A DNA stretch of 33,004 nucleotides from an uncultured Treponema sp. (GCA_946537975.1 CAMNGG010000339.1:1-33004), one strand, 5' to 3'. Positions 1 through 9,244 are shown, counted from the first letter of the stretch. Numbers and translations: made by a program. The notes: generated by a model from the sequence alone, not told the origin.

Positions 1-565
1 AAAGAGGAGTAGTTCCGTCTGCCCCAACCTTTAGAAGACCATCTTCACTAGATAGAACAGCCTTGAGAGGCTCTTTCTTTTCAAACTCTACAAGAAAGTC
101 TTCCGCGGGACTGCCATTCATACTGAAGGCAGCGTGTGTTCCAATTGCAAAGCGGAAAGGCTTGCTACCCGGATTTTTTACAATAAGCTTCCAGTTAATA
201 CCCTTATCGGTAAGAGCATATTCTGCCTTCAGACTAAAGTCATAAGGAAAACGGTAAAGAGTCTCTTCACTCTGAGTAAGTTCAAAAAGCGCTGAGTCCG
301 CAGTGTGAGACAGACAATTCCATTCCAGATCACGGGCAAAACCATGGTTACGGGTGTACTCGCACTTTTTACCCTCAATCATATAATAGCCGCCATAGCA
401 GCCAGCTACAAAAGGAAAGAGAATCGGAGCATGGTTACCCCACACACTCTTGTCGCCCTGCCAGATGATATCTTTGCCATCGCTTTTGCGGATAAGTTTC
501 TGGATTTCGGCACCTTTTGTGCTGAGTTCTGCGGTGAAAAAGTTGTTTTCTAGTGTTATAAACAT
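1..565 (-). CDS. Aldose 1-epimerase family protein (LacX-like), partial, C-terminus beyond window
   Basis: Absent from the ORF track because it runs off the window. My translation from ATG at 565 (minus): MFITLENNFFTAELSTKGAEIQKLIRKSDGKDIIWQGDKSVWGNHAPILFPFVAGCYGGYYMIEGKKCEYTRNHGFARDLEW..., which has LacX/aldose epimerase-like motifs (IWQGD..W....PILFPFVG, HGFARD). Confidence 0.8.
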   Translation of the reverse strand, partial: MFITLENNFFTAELSTKGAEIQKLIRKSDGKDIIWQGDKSVWGNHAPILFPFVAGCYGGYYMIEGKKCEYTRNHGFARDLEWNCLSHTADSALFELTQSEETLYRFPYDFSLKAEYALTDKGINWKLIVKNPGSKPFRFAIGTHAAFSMNGSPAEDFLVEFEKKEPLKAVLSSEDGLLKVGADGTTPL

Positions 566-595
566 TTGATACCTTCTTTCATATATGAAATTATA

Positions 596-1801
596 TTACA
601 TCCTACCATCCAAAAACTTTCCAGTTTCCTTGTGATTGAAATTTGGAATCATATAATTAAAGAGGTCAATGAGTTCTCCTCGGCTCCATTCACCTTTTTG
701 TTTACAGGCTGCAATTGTTTTACAGAAGTAATCAAGTTTAGCTTCATCAAAGTCTACAGGATTTTTGATGATTCCCAAAGACTCAAACTTATCCATTACC
801 AAAGTTTCTTTATCTGTGTAGAACTCTTCAAAATCTTTTTCGCCTGTGGTGTCACTCTTGAAGAAGTATACAGGATACTGATGTTTTGCTTTAAGTTCGT
901 TTACACGAGTGCGAGCCTCGTCCTCTGTTGTACACTGTACTGGTTCGTAGCCGAGGTTGCGAAGATACTTTTCTGCAATGCTTGAGAAAGTAACAAGGTT
1001 CAAATCGTGGTCAAGCTTTGGGAAGAAGACATCTCGGTTTTCACCTAAGAGGCAAGACATAACACAAAGCTGGCCGGCTTCTTTTGGAGTTACAAAATAA
1101 CGACGCACGTCATTAGGGGCCGACAAAGGCTGATTTTTGTCCAGGCGGCGATTAAAACCGTAAAGAAGAGAGCCGTCACTAAAGGCAACATTAGCAAAAC
1201 GGGCAGTAGATACAGGCATTTCTACAGAACGGCGGTTCAAAAAGAACTCCATAATGCGCTTGCTGGCACCCATCATATTTACAGGGTTAGCGGCCTTGTC
1301 GGTTGATACACAAAAATATTTTTTAGCCCCGCAATCTTTAGCCATAAGCATAGTGCTGTCGGTGTTGAAGATGTTGGTGTCTATCATGCGCATAAGAGTG
1401 TAAGGGTCTTTCTCGCTGCGCACATGCTTAAGGGCAGAAGTATTGAAAACATAATCATATCCGCCAATACGTTTTTTCTGCTCGTTGATAAAGGCCCTAA
1501 AAATCTCGCTGCCACAGTCCAGAGCAAAGGTTGCAAACTCACCGTCGCCATAACCAACGGAAGAGCGGATATCGCGCACCAGCTCAACCATGTTATTTTC
1601 GCTGATATCAACGACATGGAGCACTTTAGGATCACGGGCAAAAAGCTCGCGGCAGATAGCAGATCCAATGGTACCCGCCCCACCGATTACAAGAAAACGT
1701 GAATTACGAATTGTTTCACTAAGAAACGCCTCGTTCACAGAAATGTCTTTTTCAAACAGCGGCGCAGTACGGCCGATTAATGGTAGAATGTTGTCTTGCA
1801 T
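596..1801 (-). CDS. Nucleoside-diphosphate-sugar 4,6-dehydratase, CapD/PglF/LegB-like SDR (Polysacc_synt_2 type)
   Basis: 401 aa; GGAGTIGSA Rossmann motif, ALKHVRSEKDP, STDKAANPVNMMGASKRIME. Confidence 0.8.
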   Translation of the reverse strand: MQDNILPLIGRTAPLFEKDISVNEAFLSETIRNSRFLVIGGAGTIGSAICRELFARDPKVLHVVDISENNMVELVRDIRSSVGYGDGEFATFALDCGSEIFRAFINEQKKRIGGYDYVFNTSALKHVRSEKDPYTLMRMIDTNIFNTDSTMLMAKDCGAKKYFCVSTDKAANPVNMMGASKRIMEFFLNRRSVEMPVSTARFANVAFSDGSLLYGFNRRLDKNQPLSAPNDVRRYFVTPKEAGQLCVMSCLLGENRDVFFPKLDHDLNLVTFSSIAEKYLRNLGYEPVQCTTEDEARTRVNELKAKHQYPVYFFKSDTTGEKDFEEFYTDKETLVMDKFESLGIIKNPVDFDEAKLDYFCKTIAACKQKGEWSRGELIDLFNYMIPNFNHKETGKFLDGRM

Positions 1802-1834
1802 TTGCTAGTTTCCTTTTTAGTCAATATATTTATA

Positions 1835-2263
1835 TTACACAGTAGGAATTTCATCCAGTCTGAATGAATCCAGAATATCTTTTATTATTTTAGGCGCCAG
1901 GTCTGCCTTTTTAATTTTCTTTGCTATTTCCTTGAGTTTTTCATCTGTAATTCTGCCTTTATCTTCTGGCTTGAATTTGTTTACAAAATCATCTTCTGTA
2001 AAAGAAGATTCTATTTCATCAAGACATAAAAGGCAGTCTTCATCAAAACAGGATGTTTCGGCCTTAAATTCAACCCACGTTGAATCCTTATTATTTTTGT
2101 ATTTTTCTATCTCTGTTGTTGAGGTACACAAATATGCATTTCTAGGATTTTCAGAAAAATTAAGTCTCCCTAAAAAAACAAACCACCGGCATTTTGCTTC
2201 TTTGCCGGTGGAGGTATATGGAACTGTAACTTTTAAAACGTCCCCTACTTTATGCATTAGCAA
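1835..2263 (-). CDS. Putative MazF/PemK-like toxin paired with upstream Panacea protein
   Basis: 142 aa; KVGDVLKVTVPY...KCRWFVFLGRL then ...CLLCLDEIESSFTEDDFVNKFKPEDKGRITDEKLKEIAKKI resembles the MazF/PemK layout (GDI..v.., deI..i......kiG.lsde.l..i). Start overlaps the end of the 2250-2828 ORF. Confidence 0.5.
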   Translation of the reverse strand: MLMHKVGDVLKVTVPYTSTGKEAKCRWFVFLGRLNFSENPRNAYLCTSTTEIEKYKNNKDSTWVEFKAETSCFDEDCLLCLDEIESSFTEDDFVNKFKPEDKGRITDEKLKEIAKKIKKADLAPKIIKDILDSFRLDEIPTV

Positions 2264-2828
2264 AATCCCTGTATTTAATAAAATTCAATTCAGGGATTGT
2301 CATCTCTGCTTCAGATTTTGAGTCTAATCCAATAAATTCATCTGCATAATTCATTTTAGAATTCGGCTTACGATTATAAGCTATTTTCCATGCAAGAATT
2401 TCTTCATGAGTAATTTCTGCAGCCTGTTTACCTGAAATATTCTTTTTAATCACATTAGAAAGAATATCATCCAGAATCTTCTTTTCTGAAGGGGCAATAT
2501 AATCCAGGTCTGGTTCTTTTACAGAAACATAATATCTTGTTGCTCTCACAGAACCATTTTTATCTTTGTATTTCTTGTCTTTTGTTTTAAAACTTTCATA
2601 TAAAGACAAGTCTCCTTTATACAATTCTTCAGGAACAGGTCCTAAATCACGAGCAGTATACGTAAATTCAACACAAGGTCTTCCGTTCTGCTTTAATGCA
2701 CGAAAATCCAGAAGCGCTAAAACCTTAAACAAAAGGGTTTGGGTTATATAGCGTTCTTTTGCAGAATAGTAAGAACTTGCAATATATGAGACAACATTAT
2801 CAATTATTTCTTTACGATATGCTTTCAT
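2250..2828 (-). CDS. Panacea domain (DUF4065/SocA-like) putative antitoxin
   Basis: 192 aa; N-terminal helical region with TQTLLFKVLALLDF...GRPCVEFTYTARDLGPVPEELYKGD, typical of DUF4065/Panacea (kllkllyl.d......g..i......a...GPvp..ly). Confidence 0.65.
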   Translation of the reverse strand: MKAYRKEIIDNVVSYIASSYYSAKERYITQTLLFKVLALLDFRALKQNGRPCVEFTYTARDLGPVPEELYKGDLSLYESFKTKDKKYKDKNGSVRATRYYVSVKEPDLDYIAPSEKKILDDILSNVIKKNISGKQAAEITHEEILAWKIAYNRKPNSKMNYADEFIGLDSKSEAEMTIPELNFIKYRDFANA

Positions 2829-2938
2829 TTTGGTATTTAATTATAGCTAATAAATTAGCTTAATGCAATTAAAACTTATCAGTAGGTAGATTAGTCTCTT
2901 CTATAAGAGCTTACATCATTCTAAACTCCAAAATACTA

Positions 2939-3772
2939 TTAATGCACTTTAACTGTCAAAATTTCTTCATCATCTTTGAGCATATCGTCGATTCCACCCA
3001 TCCTACCAGGGCCAACCATCATTCTTTCTTGAATCCCATCAGGAATCTTTACATCTTCTTCATATTTAAAACCATATTTCAGAAGTTCAAAAGCTCTATT
3101 TGTATATGCAAATCCACCATAAACTTCCTTCAAAAGTCCTACAGAACGAAAATCATCAATAAAGTCCAAATCATCTTTAATGGTATTTGTTCCCGTTATT
3201 TGAATATGACTAATAAATCGGCAAATATCCTCTTCTGTTAGTTCAGAAATACATTTACATAATTTAAAGAATTTATCTCTAGTAATATAATCATTCAATG
3301 CTGCTCTTGTAAGATTAGCATAGTAAACTGATTTTTGCTTAGTTCCGGCATCATCCAATAATTTTACCAAACGCTTTGCACCTTCCCGCAAATGCTCAGG
3401 ATTCCCAGGATAATCGGCATCTTGGTTTGGTGTAGCTTCAGCTAATAACACAGAGAGTTCTTTCTTATTTTTGTTTACAAGTATAGACTTCTCTTTATCA
3501 TAATCATATACATGAAAAAGGTATGTTTCAAAGTTTTCCCAATATATTTCATCTCGTATTCTTGAAGGAAAAGTTCTTATTTCTTCAAATAACTTCATTA
3601 CAGAAACAGGATCTTTCGTAAATACGCCAATTGCATTATCGATAAATGATTTTTTCTCATTTATTAATACTTTGGATTTAAGTAAATTCGTTAACGATTT
3701 CATTAATTTGATATAATGTCTCTCTAATAATACACTAGAATATAAATATTGTTTTTTTTCTTTATTATTCAT
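2939..3772 (-). CDS. Hypothetical protein, 277 aa
   Basis: Long ORF, coding-like composition, no family recognised. Confidence 0.6.
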   Translation of the reverse strand: MNNKEKKQYLYSSVLLERHYIKLMKSLTNLLKSKVLINEKKSFIDNAIGVFTKDPVSVMKLFEEIRTFPSRIRDEIYWENFETYLFHVYDYDKEKSILVNKNKKELSVLLAEATPNQDADYPGNPEHLREGAKRLVKLLDDAGTKQKSVYYANLTRAALNDYITRDKFFKLCKCISELTEEDICRFISHIQITGTNTIKDDLDFIDDFRSVGLLKEVYGGFAYTNRAFELLKYGFKYEEDVKIPDGIQERMMVGPGRMGGIDDMLKDDEEILTVKVH

Positions 3773-3806
3773 CTATTTAAATACAATATATAATACTCGA
3801 AAAAAG

Positions 3807-3836
3807 TTGTCATTTTCAATCTTTCATCATTATATT
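3807..3836 (+). promoter_or_regulatory. Candidate sigma70-type promoter for the DUF3606-like ORF
   Basis: TTGTCA (3807-3812), 18-nt spacer, TATATT (3831-3836); followed by GGAG (3844-3847) upstream of ATG 3856. Confidence 0.4.
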
Positions 3837-3855
3837 TTATACTGGAGATGAACAA

Positions 3856-4056
3856 ATGTCAGATGATTTTACTAAAAAACGACCACAGGATGCTACTAAA
3901 ATCAATTTAGGACAACAATGGGAAATTGATTATTGGACAAGAACTTTGAATACGTCAGAATTTAAACTTAAACTTGCAGTTCAAAAAGTTGGTAATTCTG
4001 TTTCGGCTGTAAAAGAATTCCTTCGAACCCATGTATGTAATAACTTATATAATTAA
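3856..4056 (+). CDS. DUF3606-like small protein
   Basis: 66 aa; KINLGQQWEIDYWTRTLNTSEFKLKLAVQKVGNSVSAVKEFL matches the DUF3606 pattern; RBS-like ggag and a promoter-like sequence upstream. Confidence 0.65.
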   Translation: MSDDFTKKRPQDATKINLGQQWEIDYWTRTLNTSEFKLKLAVQKVGNSVSAVKEFLRTHVCNNLYN

Positions 4057-4066
4057 ACAACTGGCT

Positions 4067-4159
4067 TTATGCTTTTTGTGAACCTCTCTGCCCTATAAGC
4101 TCAAAACCATTGGCTTTTAGTACAGAAATAATTTGTTTTGCAGATAACCGTACGGGCAT
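4067..4159 (-). pseudogene. Truncated HicA-like toxin
   Basis: My translation from ATG 4159 (minus): MPVRLSAKQIISVLKANGFELIGQRGSQKA*. Matches the N-terminal half of HicA (..ik.L..nGf.l.rqrGSH..) but stops after 30 codons, with Q where HicA normally has the GSH histidine. ATG lies directly after the HicB stop. Confidence 0.6.
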
Positions 4160-4360
4160 TTATACGACCATCTGTAATACTTTTGATTTTTCAGGAACAA
4201 GAAAGTCTGAAGGTTCAAAAAACAATTCAGCCGCTTCTTTGAAATTTTTAAAAGCCTCTTCCTGAGTTGCACCACAAGAATTGATTCCTGGCAATTCTGG
4301 ACAATAAGCTGCCCAAGAATCAACAACATCATCATATTCCAATACAACACGTAAAGTCAT
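4160..4360 (-). CDS. HicB-like antitoxin (type II TA)
   Basis: 66 aa; MTLRVVLEYDDVVDSWAAYCPELPGINSCGATQEEAFKNFKEAAELFFE is a classic HicB partial RNase H-like fold. Confidence 0.8.
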   Translation of the reverse strand: MTLRVVLEYDDVVDSWAAYCPELPGINSCGATQEEAFKNFKEAAELFFEPSDFLVPEKSKVLQMVV

Positions 4361-4375
4361 TTTTAAACCTGCTGT

Positions 4376-4657
4376 TTATTTTTTAGTAAAATCAAAATGT
4401 CGGAATACCAGGAAAATATTTATACCCAATAAAAGGCGCCTTTTGTTGTAAGGCCGAAGATGCTTTTTAGCCATAAGAGACTTAAATTTTGGCTTAAGCC
4501 AGAAATACAAAATGAAAAATACGATTAGCAGCGCAAACAGAAAAATATAAAAGATGGAAGGATTAAATGAGAAATCAATAAAAATCTGCAAGGCCGAATT
4601 AAGCAGACTAAAAAAATATAAGCCGGCAAGGGCTTGAATAATAAGCTTATGCTTCAT
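4376..4657 (-). CDS. Small predicted membrane protein
   Basis: 93 aa with hydrophobic segments (IFYIFLFALLIVFFILYFWL). Confidence 0.5.
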   Translation of the reverse strand: MKHKLIIQALAGLYFFSLLNSALQIFIDFSFNPSIFYIFLFALLIVFFILYFWLKPKFKSLMAKKHLRPYNKRRLLLGINIFLVFRHFDFTKK

Positions 4658-4774
4658 AACTCACTCCTAATCCCCTACCGGCTATAATTTTATACTATAA
4701 ATTGATTATTGTCTACTTTTTATAATCTCTGCAATTTTCTTTACATCCTGAATCTTGCCTAATTTTCCTCGATA

Positions 4775-5440
4775 TTAAATATATGGTTCCAATTCAGAAG
4801 GAATCGACGGTAAATCCTTAAAAGCCGTTCTCCATTTTTTAGAAGCTGGATGAAGTACAGCTTCAGCGGTCATGAAAATAAGTTTGAAGTACAAAAAGAT
4901 ATTTTTATGCTCAATATACCAGCATTCAAGTTGTCCCTTATATGGCTGAATAATATTCTGGTGGAAAGCATCTGGATCTTCCATAGATGATAAAATATTT
5001 TCTTCATCACGGAAGGCAATAGATGCCAATCCCGTAAGGCCAGGTCGTGCATACTTAAACTTATCTCTACACCACTCTGGATAAGCCATATAATGAGCTT
5101 TTACAGTTGGACGATATCCAACAACACTCATCTGTCCAATAAAAATATTAATAAGTTGAGGAAGCTCATTTATTTTTGTTTTACGTAAGAATTTTCCCAT
5201 AGGTAAAATACGAGGATCATTTGTTGTAGTATATAAACCCCCTGCCATATTGGGACTGTTACGAAGCATAGTCGCAAACTTTAATACCTTAAATTCTTTT
5301 CCACCTTTACCAATACGTGTTTGACCATAAAAAATATCATGTTCACCAGTAAGTTTAAGTCCTATCATAATAGGAATCATGAATGGTAATAAAACTATAA
5401 TAGCTATTCCGGAAAAGAGGATATCAAAGAAACGTGTCAT
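4775..5440 (-). CDS. Initiating sugar transferase (bacterial sugar transferase / PglC-WcaJ C-terminal type monotopic PGT)
   Basis: 221 aa; MTRFFDILFSGIAIIVLLPFMIPI, RIGKGGKEFKVLKFATM, LRKTKINELPQLINIFIGQMSVVGYRP, ARPGLTGLA. Confidence 0.9.
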   Translation of the reverse strand: MTRFFDILFSGIAIIVLLPFMIPIMIGLKLTGEHDIFYGQTRIGKGGKEFKVLKFATMLRNSPNMAGGLYTTTNDPRILPMGKFLRKTKINELPQLINIFIGQMSVVGYRPTVKAHYMAYPEWCRDKFKYARPGLTGLASIAFRDEENILSSMEDPDAFHQNIIQPYKGQLECWYIEHKNIFLYFKLIFMTAEAVLHPASKKWRTAFKDLPSIPSELEPYI

Positions 5441-5460
5441 ATAATTCTCCTGTTAGTTTT

Positions 5461-6321
5461 TTACTTAAATGCGGCTACGCATTCTTTTATAGATGTTTCG
5501 AAATCAACCTTATTGTATTTTGAAACATCAGGTGATAAAGACATATCATATATTTTCGTTCCAAAAATTTTATTAATAACTCCAAATCTTTTACTAAGCA
5601 ATTTGATTAATGGATTAAAACATCGGATAAAAACTATTTTATGATTAAAATATCTTGCAGCAATTTTTATAATATCTACTGTAGAAACATATTCAGAATT
5701 CTGTGGATACAAAATTCCTGATTGTTTAGTTTCAATAACTAATTTCAAAAATTCACATAAATTATCCACGTAAATCATGCTACGTTTATTGTGAATTAAT
5801 GGACAAAAAGGACTCTTTTTTGCCACTTTTAAAAGTTGTGGAAAATTACCTTTACAACCAGGACCATAAACCATTGGTATTCTTAAAATTGTTACAATGA
5901 AATTATCATCCTGAAGTTTAAATAATTCCTGCTCTGCTTCTAATTTACTTTTTCCATAAAAGTTTTCAGGATTAGGTGTTGTAGAGGCTTCAATAATGAA
6001 ATCACTTCCAACTGATTTATCAGCGCCATAAACAATCATGCTGCTAAAAAAAACAAATTGTTTTACACCACATTCTTTCGCTTTCTTAGCTATCTCAACT
6101 GGCAAATCACGATTAACAGCATAATATTGTGATTCCATAGAGGGGTTTGTCGAAACATGTGCTATCCCCAAAGGGCATAACACCGTATCAAATTGTGAAA
6201 AATCGACAGATTTCCAAGCCTCTTTCCGACAATCGATTGAAAATGTTTGTATACCTTTATTTGTAATAAAATTATTAAATCTGTTACAAATGTATGAGTT
6301 TTTTCCAAGAATTGCTATCAT
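5461..6321 (-). CDS. NAD-dependent epimerase/dehydratase family protein
   Basis: 286 aa; SDR fold with VFFSSMIVYG...YGKSKLEAEQEL...LRIPMVYGPGCKGN. Confidence 0.8.
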   Translation of the reverse strand: MIAILGKNSYICNRFNNFITNKGIQTFSIDCRKEAWKSVDFSQFDTVLCPLGIAHVSTNPSMESQYYAVNRDLPVEIAKKAKECGVKQFVFFSSMIVYGADKSVGSDFIIEASTTPNPENFYGKSKLEAEQELFKLQDDNFIVTILRIPMVYGPGCKGNFPQLLKVAKKSPFCPLIHNKRSMIYVDNLCEFLKLVIETKQSGILYPQNSEYVSTVDIIKIAARYFNHKIVFIRCFNPLIKLLSKRFGVINKIFGTKIYDMSLSPDVSKYNKVDFETSIKECVAAFK

Positions 6322-7556
6322 TTTATATCCACAAAAAAGAATTTATCCATTTCATCCATAAGTTTCTTTTTATCAAATTTTTCTTCGAAATACTTTCTGG
6401 CTTTTTGTCCCATAAACTTGCTATCAAGATTCATCATATTCTTTATTCCTTCTGCCAATGCAATAGGATTTCCTATCGCACAACAAACACCACATTCAGC
6501 TTCTTCAATAACCCTCTTTGTCTCTCCAGATGCTGACGCTATAATTGCTTTTCCACAAGCCATATAAGATTGAAGTTTAGCAGGAATAGTATTCTCCCAT
6601 AACGGAGTTTTATTGAAACTAATAAAGCCAGCATCAACATTGCTAAGTATTGCAGGCACTTGTTCTGCAGATACCCTTGGAATCATGATAAACTTATCAC
6701 GAACATCTAACTCATCAATCTGTTTTTCAAATTCAGCTTGATAACGACCATCACCAACAATAATAAATCTCACAGCTTCATTTTGTAATAGTTTTGCAGT
6801 TTTTGGCAGAATATCCAACCCCTGTGCAGTACCAATATTACCAGTAAAGGCAATTTTATAGGAACTATCGGAACTATCAATGCAACTCACAGGTCGTGGA
6901 TTCATTGGTTTATAAAATTCTTCAGCATATTGTGGCCAATAATGAACTTTTCTTTTATCAACAGACTTTTTCCTATTGACTATTGCATTAACAAAACTTG
7001 GACTAGTTGTAAAAATTTCATCAGTATTACGATAAATTTTATCTACCATTCTATTTATAGGACCAATAATAAACTTGTTATGGATACCAGTCACAGTTTC
7101 AACATTTTCAGGCCATAAATCCTGGACATATAGAAATGTCGGCACATGATAACGTTTTCCATACCAAACTCCAATCAGAGCTTGTGTCATAGGGCTAACT
7201 TCAAATGTGAATACAAGGTCAGCATGAAGCTCGGCTGCTTCTCGACTCTTTACCCACTTCTTTCCTGAACTAATAAAACTGAAATAATTTGCAACCATTC
7301 CAAATGCATTTACTATTCTATTAGCACTATTACCTCGTGCAATTAAAGGAATTCTGATTATATTTACATTATTCCAATTTTCACGTGTTCTGTGCTTTTT
7401 ATCATATCCATCAAAATATTTACCCATTGGATAATTAGGGATTCCTGTAAGTACTGTAACTTTATAACCTCGTTTTACCCACTCACAAGCCATATCATTT
7501 ACACGAAAAGTTTCTGGATAAAAATATTGGGAAATTAATAAGATATTTTTACTCAA
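6318..7556 (-). CDS. wbuB: Glycosyltransferase family 4, WbuB-like (putative L-fucosamine transferase)
   Basis: 412 aa; MSKNILLISQYFYPETFRVNDMACEWVKRGYKVTVLTGIPNYPMGKYFDGY; located next to the UDP-L-FucNAc synthesis genes. Confidence 0.75.
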   Translation of the reverse strand: MSKNILLISQYFYPETFRVNDMACEWVKRGYKVTVLTGIPNYPMGKYFDGYDKKHRTRENWNNVNIIRIPLIARGNSANRIVNAFGMVANYFSFISSGKKWVKSREAAELHADLVFTFEVSPMTQALIGVWYGKRYHVPTFLYVQDLWPENVETVTGIHNKFIIGPINRMVDKIYRNTDEIFTTSPSFVNAIVNRKKSVDKRKVHYWPQYAEEFYKPMNPRPVSCIDSSDSSYKIAFTGNIGTAQGLDILPKTAKLLQNEAVRFIIVGDGRYQAEFEKQIDELDVRDKFIMIPRVSAEQVPAILSNVDAGFISFNKTPLWENTIPAKLQSYMACGKAIIASASGETKRVIEEAECGVCCAIGNPIALAEGIKNMMNLDSKFMGQKARKYFEEKFDKKKLMDEMDKFFFVDIK

Positions 7557-7559
7557 TTT

Positions 7560-8741
7560 TTATAAATCCTTTCTCCAAACCATTCGGTTTACAATACCAA
7601 CATAGCCCTGAATTATTTTTACTACCTTTGTACTGACATTTTCATCAGTGTAATCTGGAACTGGGATTCCATATTCTCCATTCTTTACTTGTTCTACAGC
7701 TGTATCAACAGATTGAAGCAGAGAAACTTCATCAATTCCTGCAAGTACAAAACAAGCTTTATCCAAAGCTTCAGGACGCTCTGTTGAGGTTCGGATACAA
7801 ACTGCTGGAAATGGATGCCCTACACTTGTGAAAAAACTTGACTCCTCAGGCAATGTTCCACTGTCAGAAACTACTGCAAATGCGTGCATTTGTAAGCAGT
7901 TATAGTCGTGGAATCCAAGAGGCTCATGTTGAATTACACGCTTATCAAGTTTGAATCCAGACGATTCAAGACGTTTGCGACTCCTTGGATGACAACTGTA
8001 AAGAATCGGCATATCATATTTTTCTGCCATTTTGTTAATTGCATTGAAAAGAGAAGTAAAGTTTTTTTCAGTATCAATATTCTCTTCTCTATGGGCAGAA
8101 AGAAGAATATATTTTCCTTTTTCAAGTCCAAGTTTTTTGTGTACATCACTGGCTTCAATTTTTGCAAGGTTTGCATGAAGGACTTCTGCCATAGGAGAAC
8201 CAGTAACATAAGTTCTCTCTTTTGGAAGTCCACAATCTGCAAGATAACGTCTCGCATGTTCTGAATATGCCATATTTACATCGCTGATAATATCAACAAT
8301 ACGGCGGTTTGTTTCTTCTGGAAGACATTCATCTTTACAGCGGTTTCCTGCTTCCATATGGAAGATTGGGATATGAAGACGTTTTGCCCCTATTACAGAA
8401 AGACAACTATTAGTATCTCCAAGTACAAGAACAGCATCTGGCTTAATCTCAACCATCAACTGGTAAGATTTTGCAATAATGTTTCCCATTGTTTCGCCAA
8501 GGTCTTTACCTACTGCATCCATATAGATTTCTGCATCATCAAGTTCAAGATCTTTGAAAAAAATACCATTCAAGTTGTAATCATAATTTTGCCCTGTATG
8601 AGCAAGCAAACAATCAAAATATTTTCTACAAGCCTTAATAACTGCAGAAAGTCTGATGATTTCAGGCCTTGTACCTACAATAATCAAAAGTTTTAATTTT
8701 CCATTATTCTTAAAATTTACATTTGCCATATTTAACTCCAA
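7560..8741 (-). CDS. Non-hydrolysing UDP-sugar 2-epimerase, FnlC/CapG/WbjD (WecB family)
   Basis: 393 aa; KLLIIVGTRPEIIRLSAVIKAC...HTGQNYD...LVLGDTNS...HMEAGNRCKDECLPEETNRRIVD; the CapG-type HMEAGNRC and operon context favour FnlC. Likely true start is MANVNFK (about 8729). Confidence 0.85.
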   Translation of the reverse strand: MELNMANVNFKNNGKLKLLIIVGTRPEIIRLSAVIKACRKYFDCLLAHTGQNYDYNLNGIFFKDLELDDAEIYMDAVGKDLGETMGNIIAKSYQLMVEIKPDAVLVLGDTNSCLSVIGAKRLHIPIFHMEAGNRCKDECLPEETNRRIVDIISDVNMAYSEHARRYLADCGLPKERTYVTGSPMAEVLHANLAKIEASDVHKKLGLEKGKYILLSAHREENIDTEKNFTSLFNAINKMAEKYDMPILYSCHPRSRKRLESSGFKLDKRVIQHEPLGFHDYNCLQMHAFAVVSDSGTLPEESSFFTSVGHPFPAVCIRTSTERPEALDKACFVLAGIDEVSLLQSVDTAVEQVKNGEYGIPVPDYTDENVSTKVVKIIQGYVGIVNRMVWRKDL

Positions 8742-9244
8742 ACAGGAAATTTTCTTGCTTCAACGACATTTCCTGCTTCAATTTTTGAACACTTTTCTAT
8801 TCTGTTTTCTGCCTTTACAATTGCACCAAGACATACATGAACACATTCTTCTATAATACAACCATGATCAACAATTGCACCACAATTAATTATGCAGCCT
8901 TTCTTAATCACACAATTTGTATTAATTACTGCATGAGGAAGAATGACACATCCATCTTCTATTTTAGATTTTGGACTGATATATGCAGTTGGATGAATGA
9001 TAGTAGGAACTCTATAGTTTTCATTAAGAAGTCTTTTTACCCATTCCAAACGCATCTTGTTATTCCCAAAAGCAGGATAAATCATACAATCTTTATAATT
9101 TACAAAGTCATTACATTTTCCAATGACATTCTTTGCAGTTGAATTGTCATCAAGAAAATGTATTTCTTCATATTCTCCGGATTGTTCAGCAATATCTGCA
9201 ACAGTCTGACCATACCCACCGGCACCAAGGATAATCAGTTTCAT
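8732..9244 (-). CDS. NeuD/PglD-like sugar O/N-acyltransferase (left-handed beta-helix)
   Basis: 170 aa; KLIILGAGGYGQTVADIAEQSG...DGCVILPHAVINTNCVIKKGCIINCGAIVDHGCIIEECVHVCLGAIV hexapeptide repeats. ATGA overlap with the upstream ORF at 9241-9244. Confidence 0.8.
   Translation of the reverse strand: MKLIILGAGGYGQTVADIAEQSGEYEEIHFLDDNSTAKNVIGKCNDFVNYKDCMIYPAFGNNKMRLEWVKRLLNENYRVPTIIHPTAYISPKSKIEDGCVILPHAVINTNCVIKKGCIINCGAIVDHGCIIEECVHVCLGAIVKAENRIEKCSKIEAGNVVEARKFPVWS

Noticed and set aside
566-985. 139-aa plus-strand ORF
   Set aside because: Antisense to the 4,6-dehydratase (596-1801), which has strong SDR motifs.
1932-2321. 129-aa plus-strand ORF
   Set aside because: Antisense to the MazF-like gene; no coding evidence of its own.
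4117-4350. 77-aa minus-strand ORF overlapping HicB
   Set aside because: Out of frame with the clear HicB sequence; the HicB frame is the convincing one.
7908-8264. 118-aa plus-strand ORF and the 107-aa minus alternative frame (7934-8257)
   Set aside because: Both overlap the well-supported 2-epimerase gene in other frames; no recognisable motifs.
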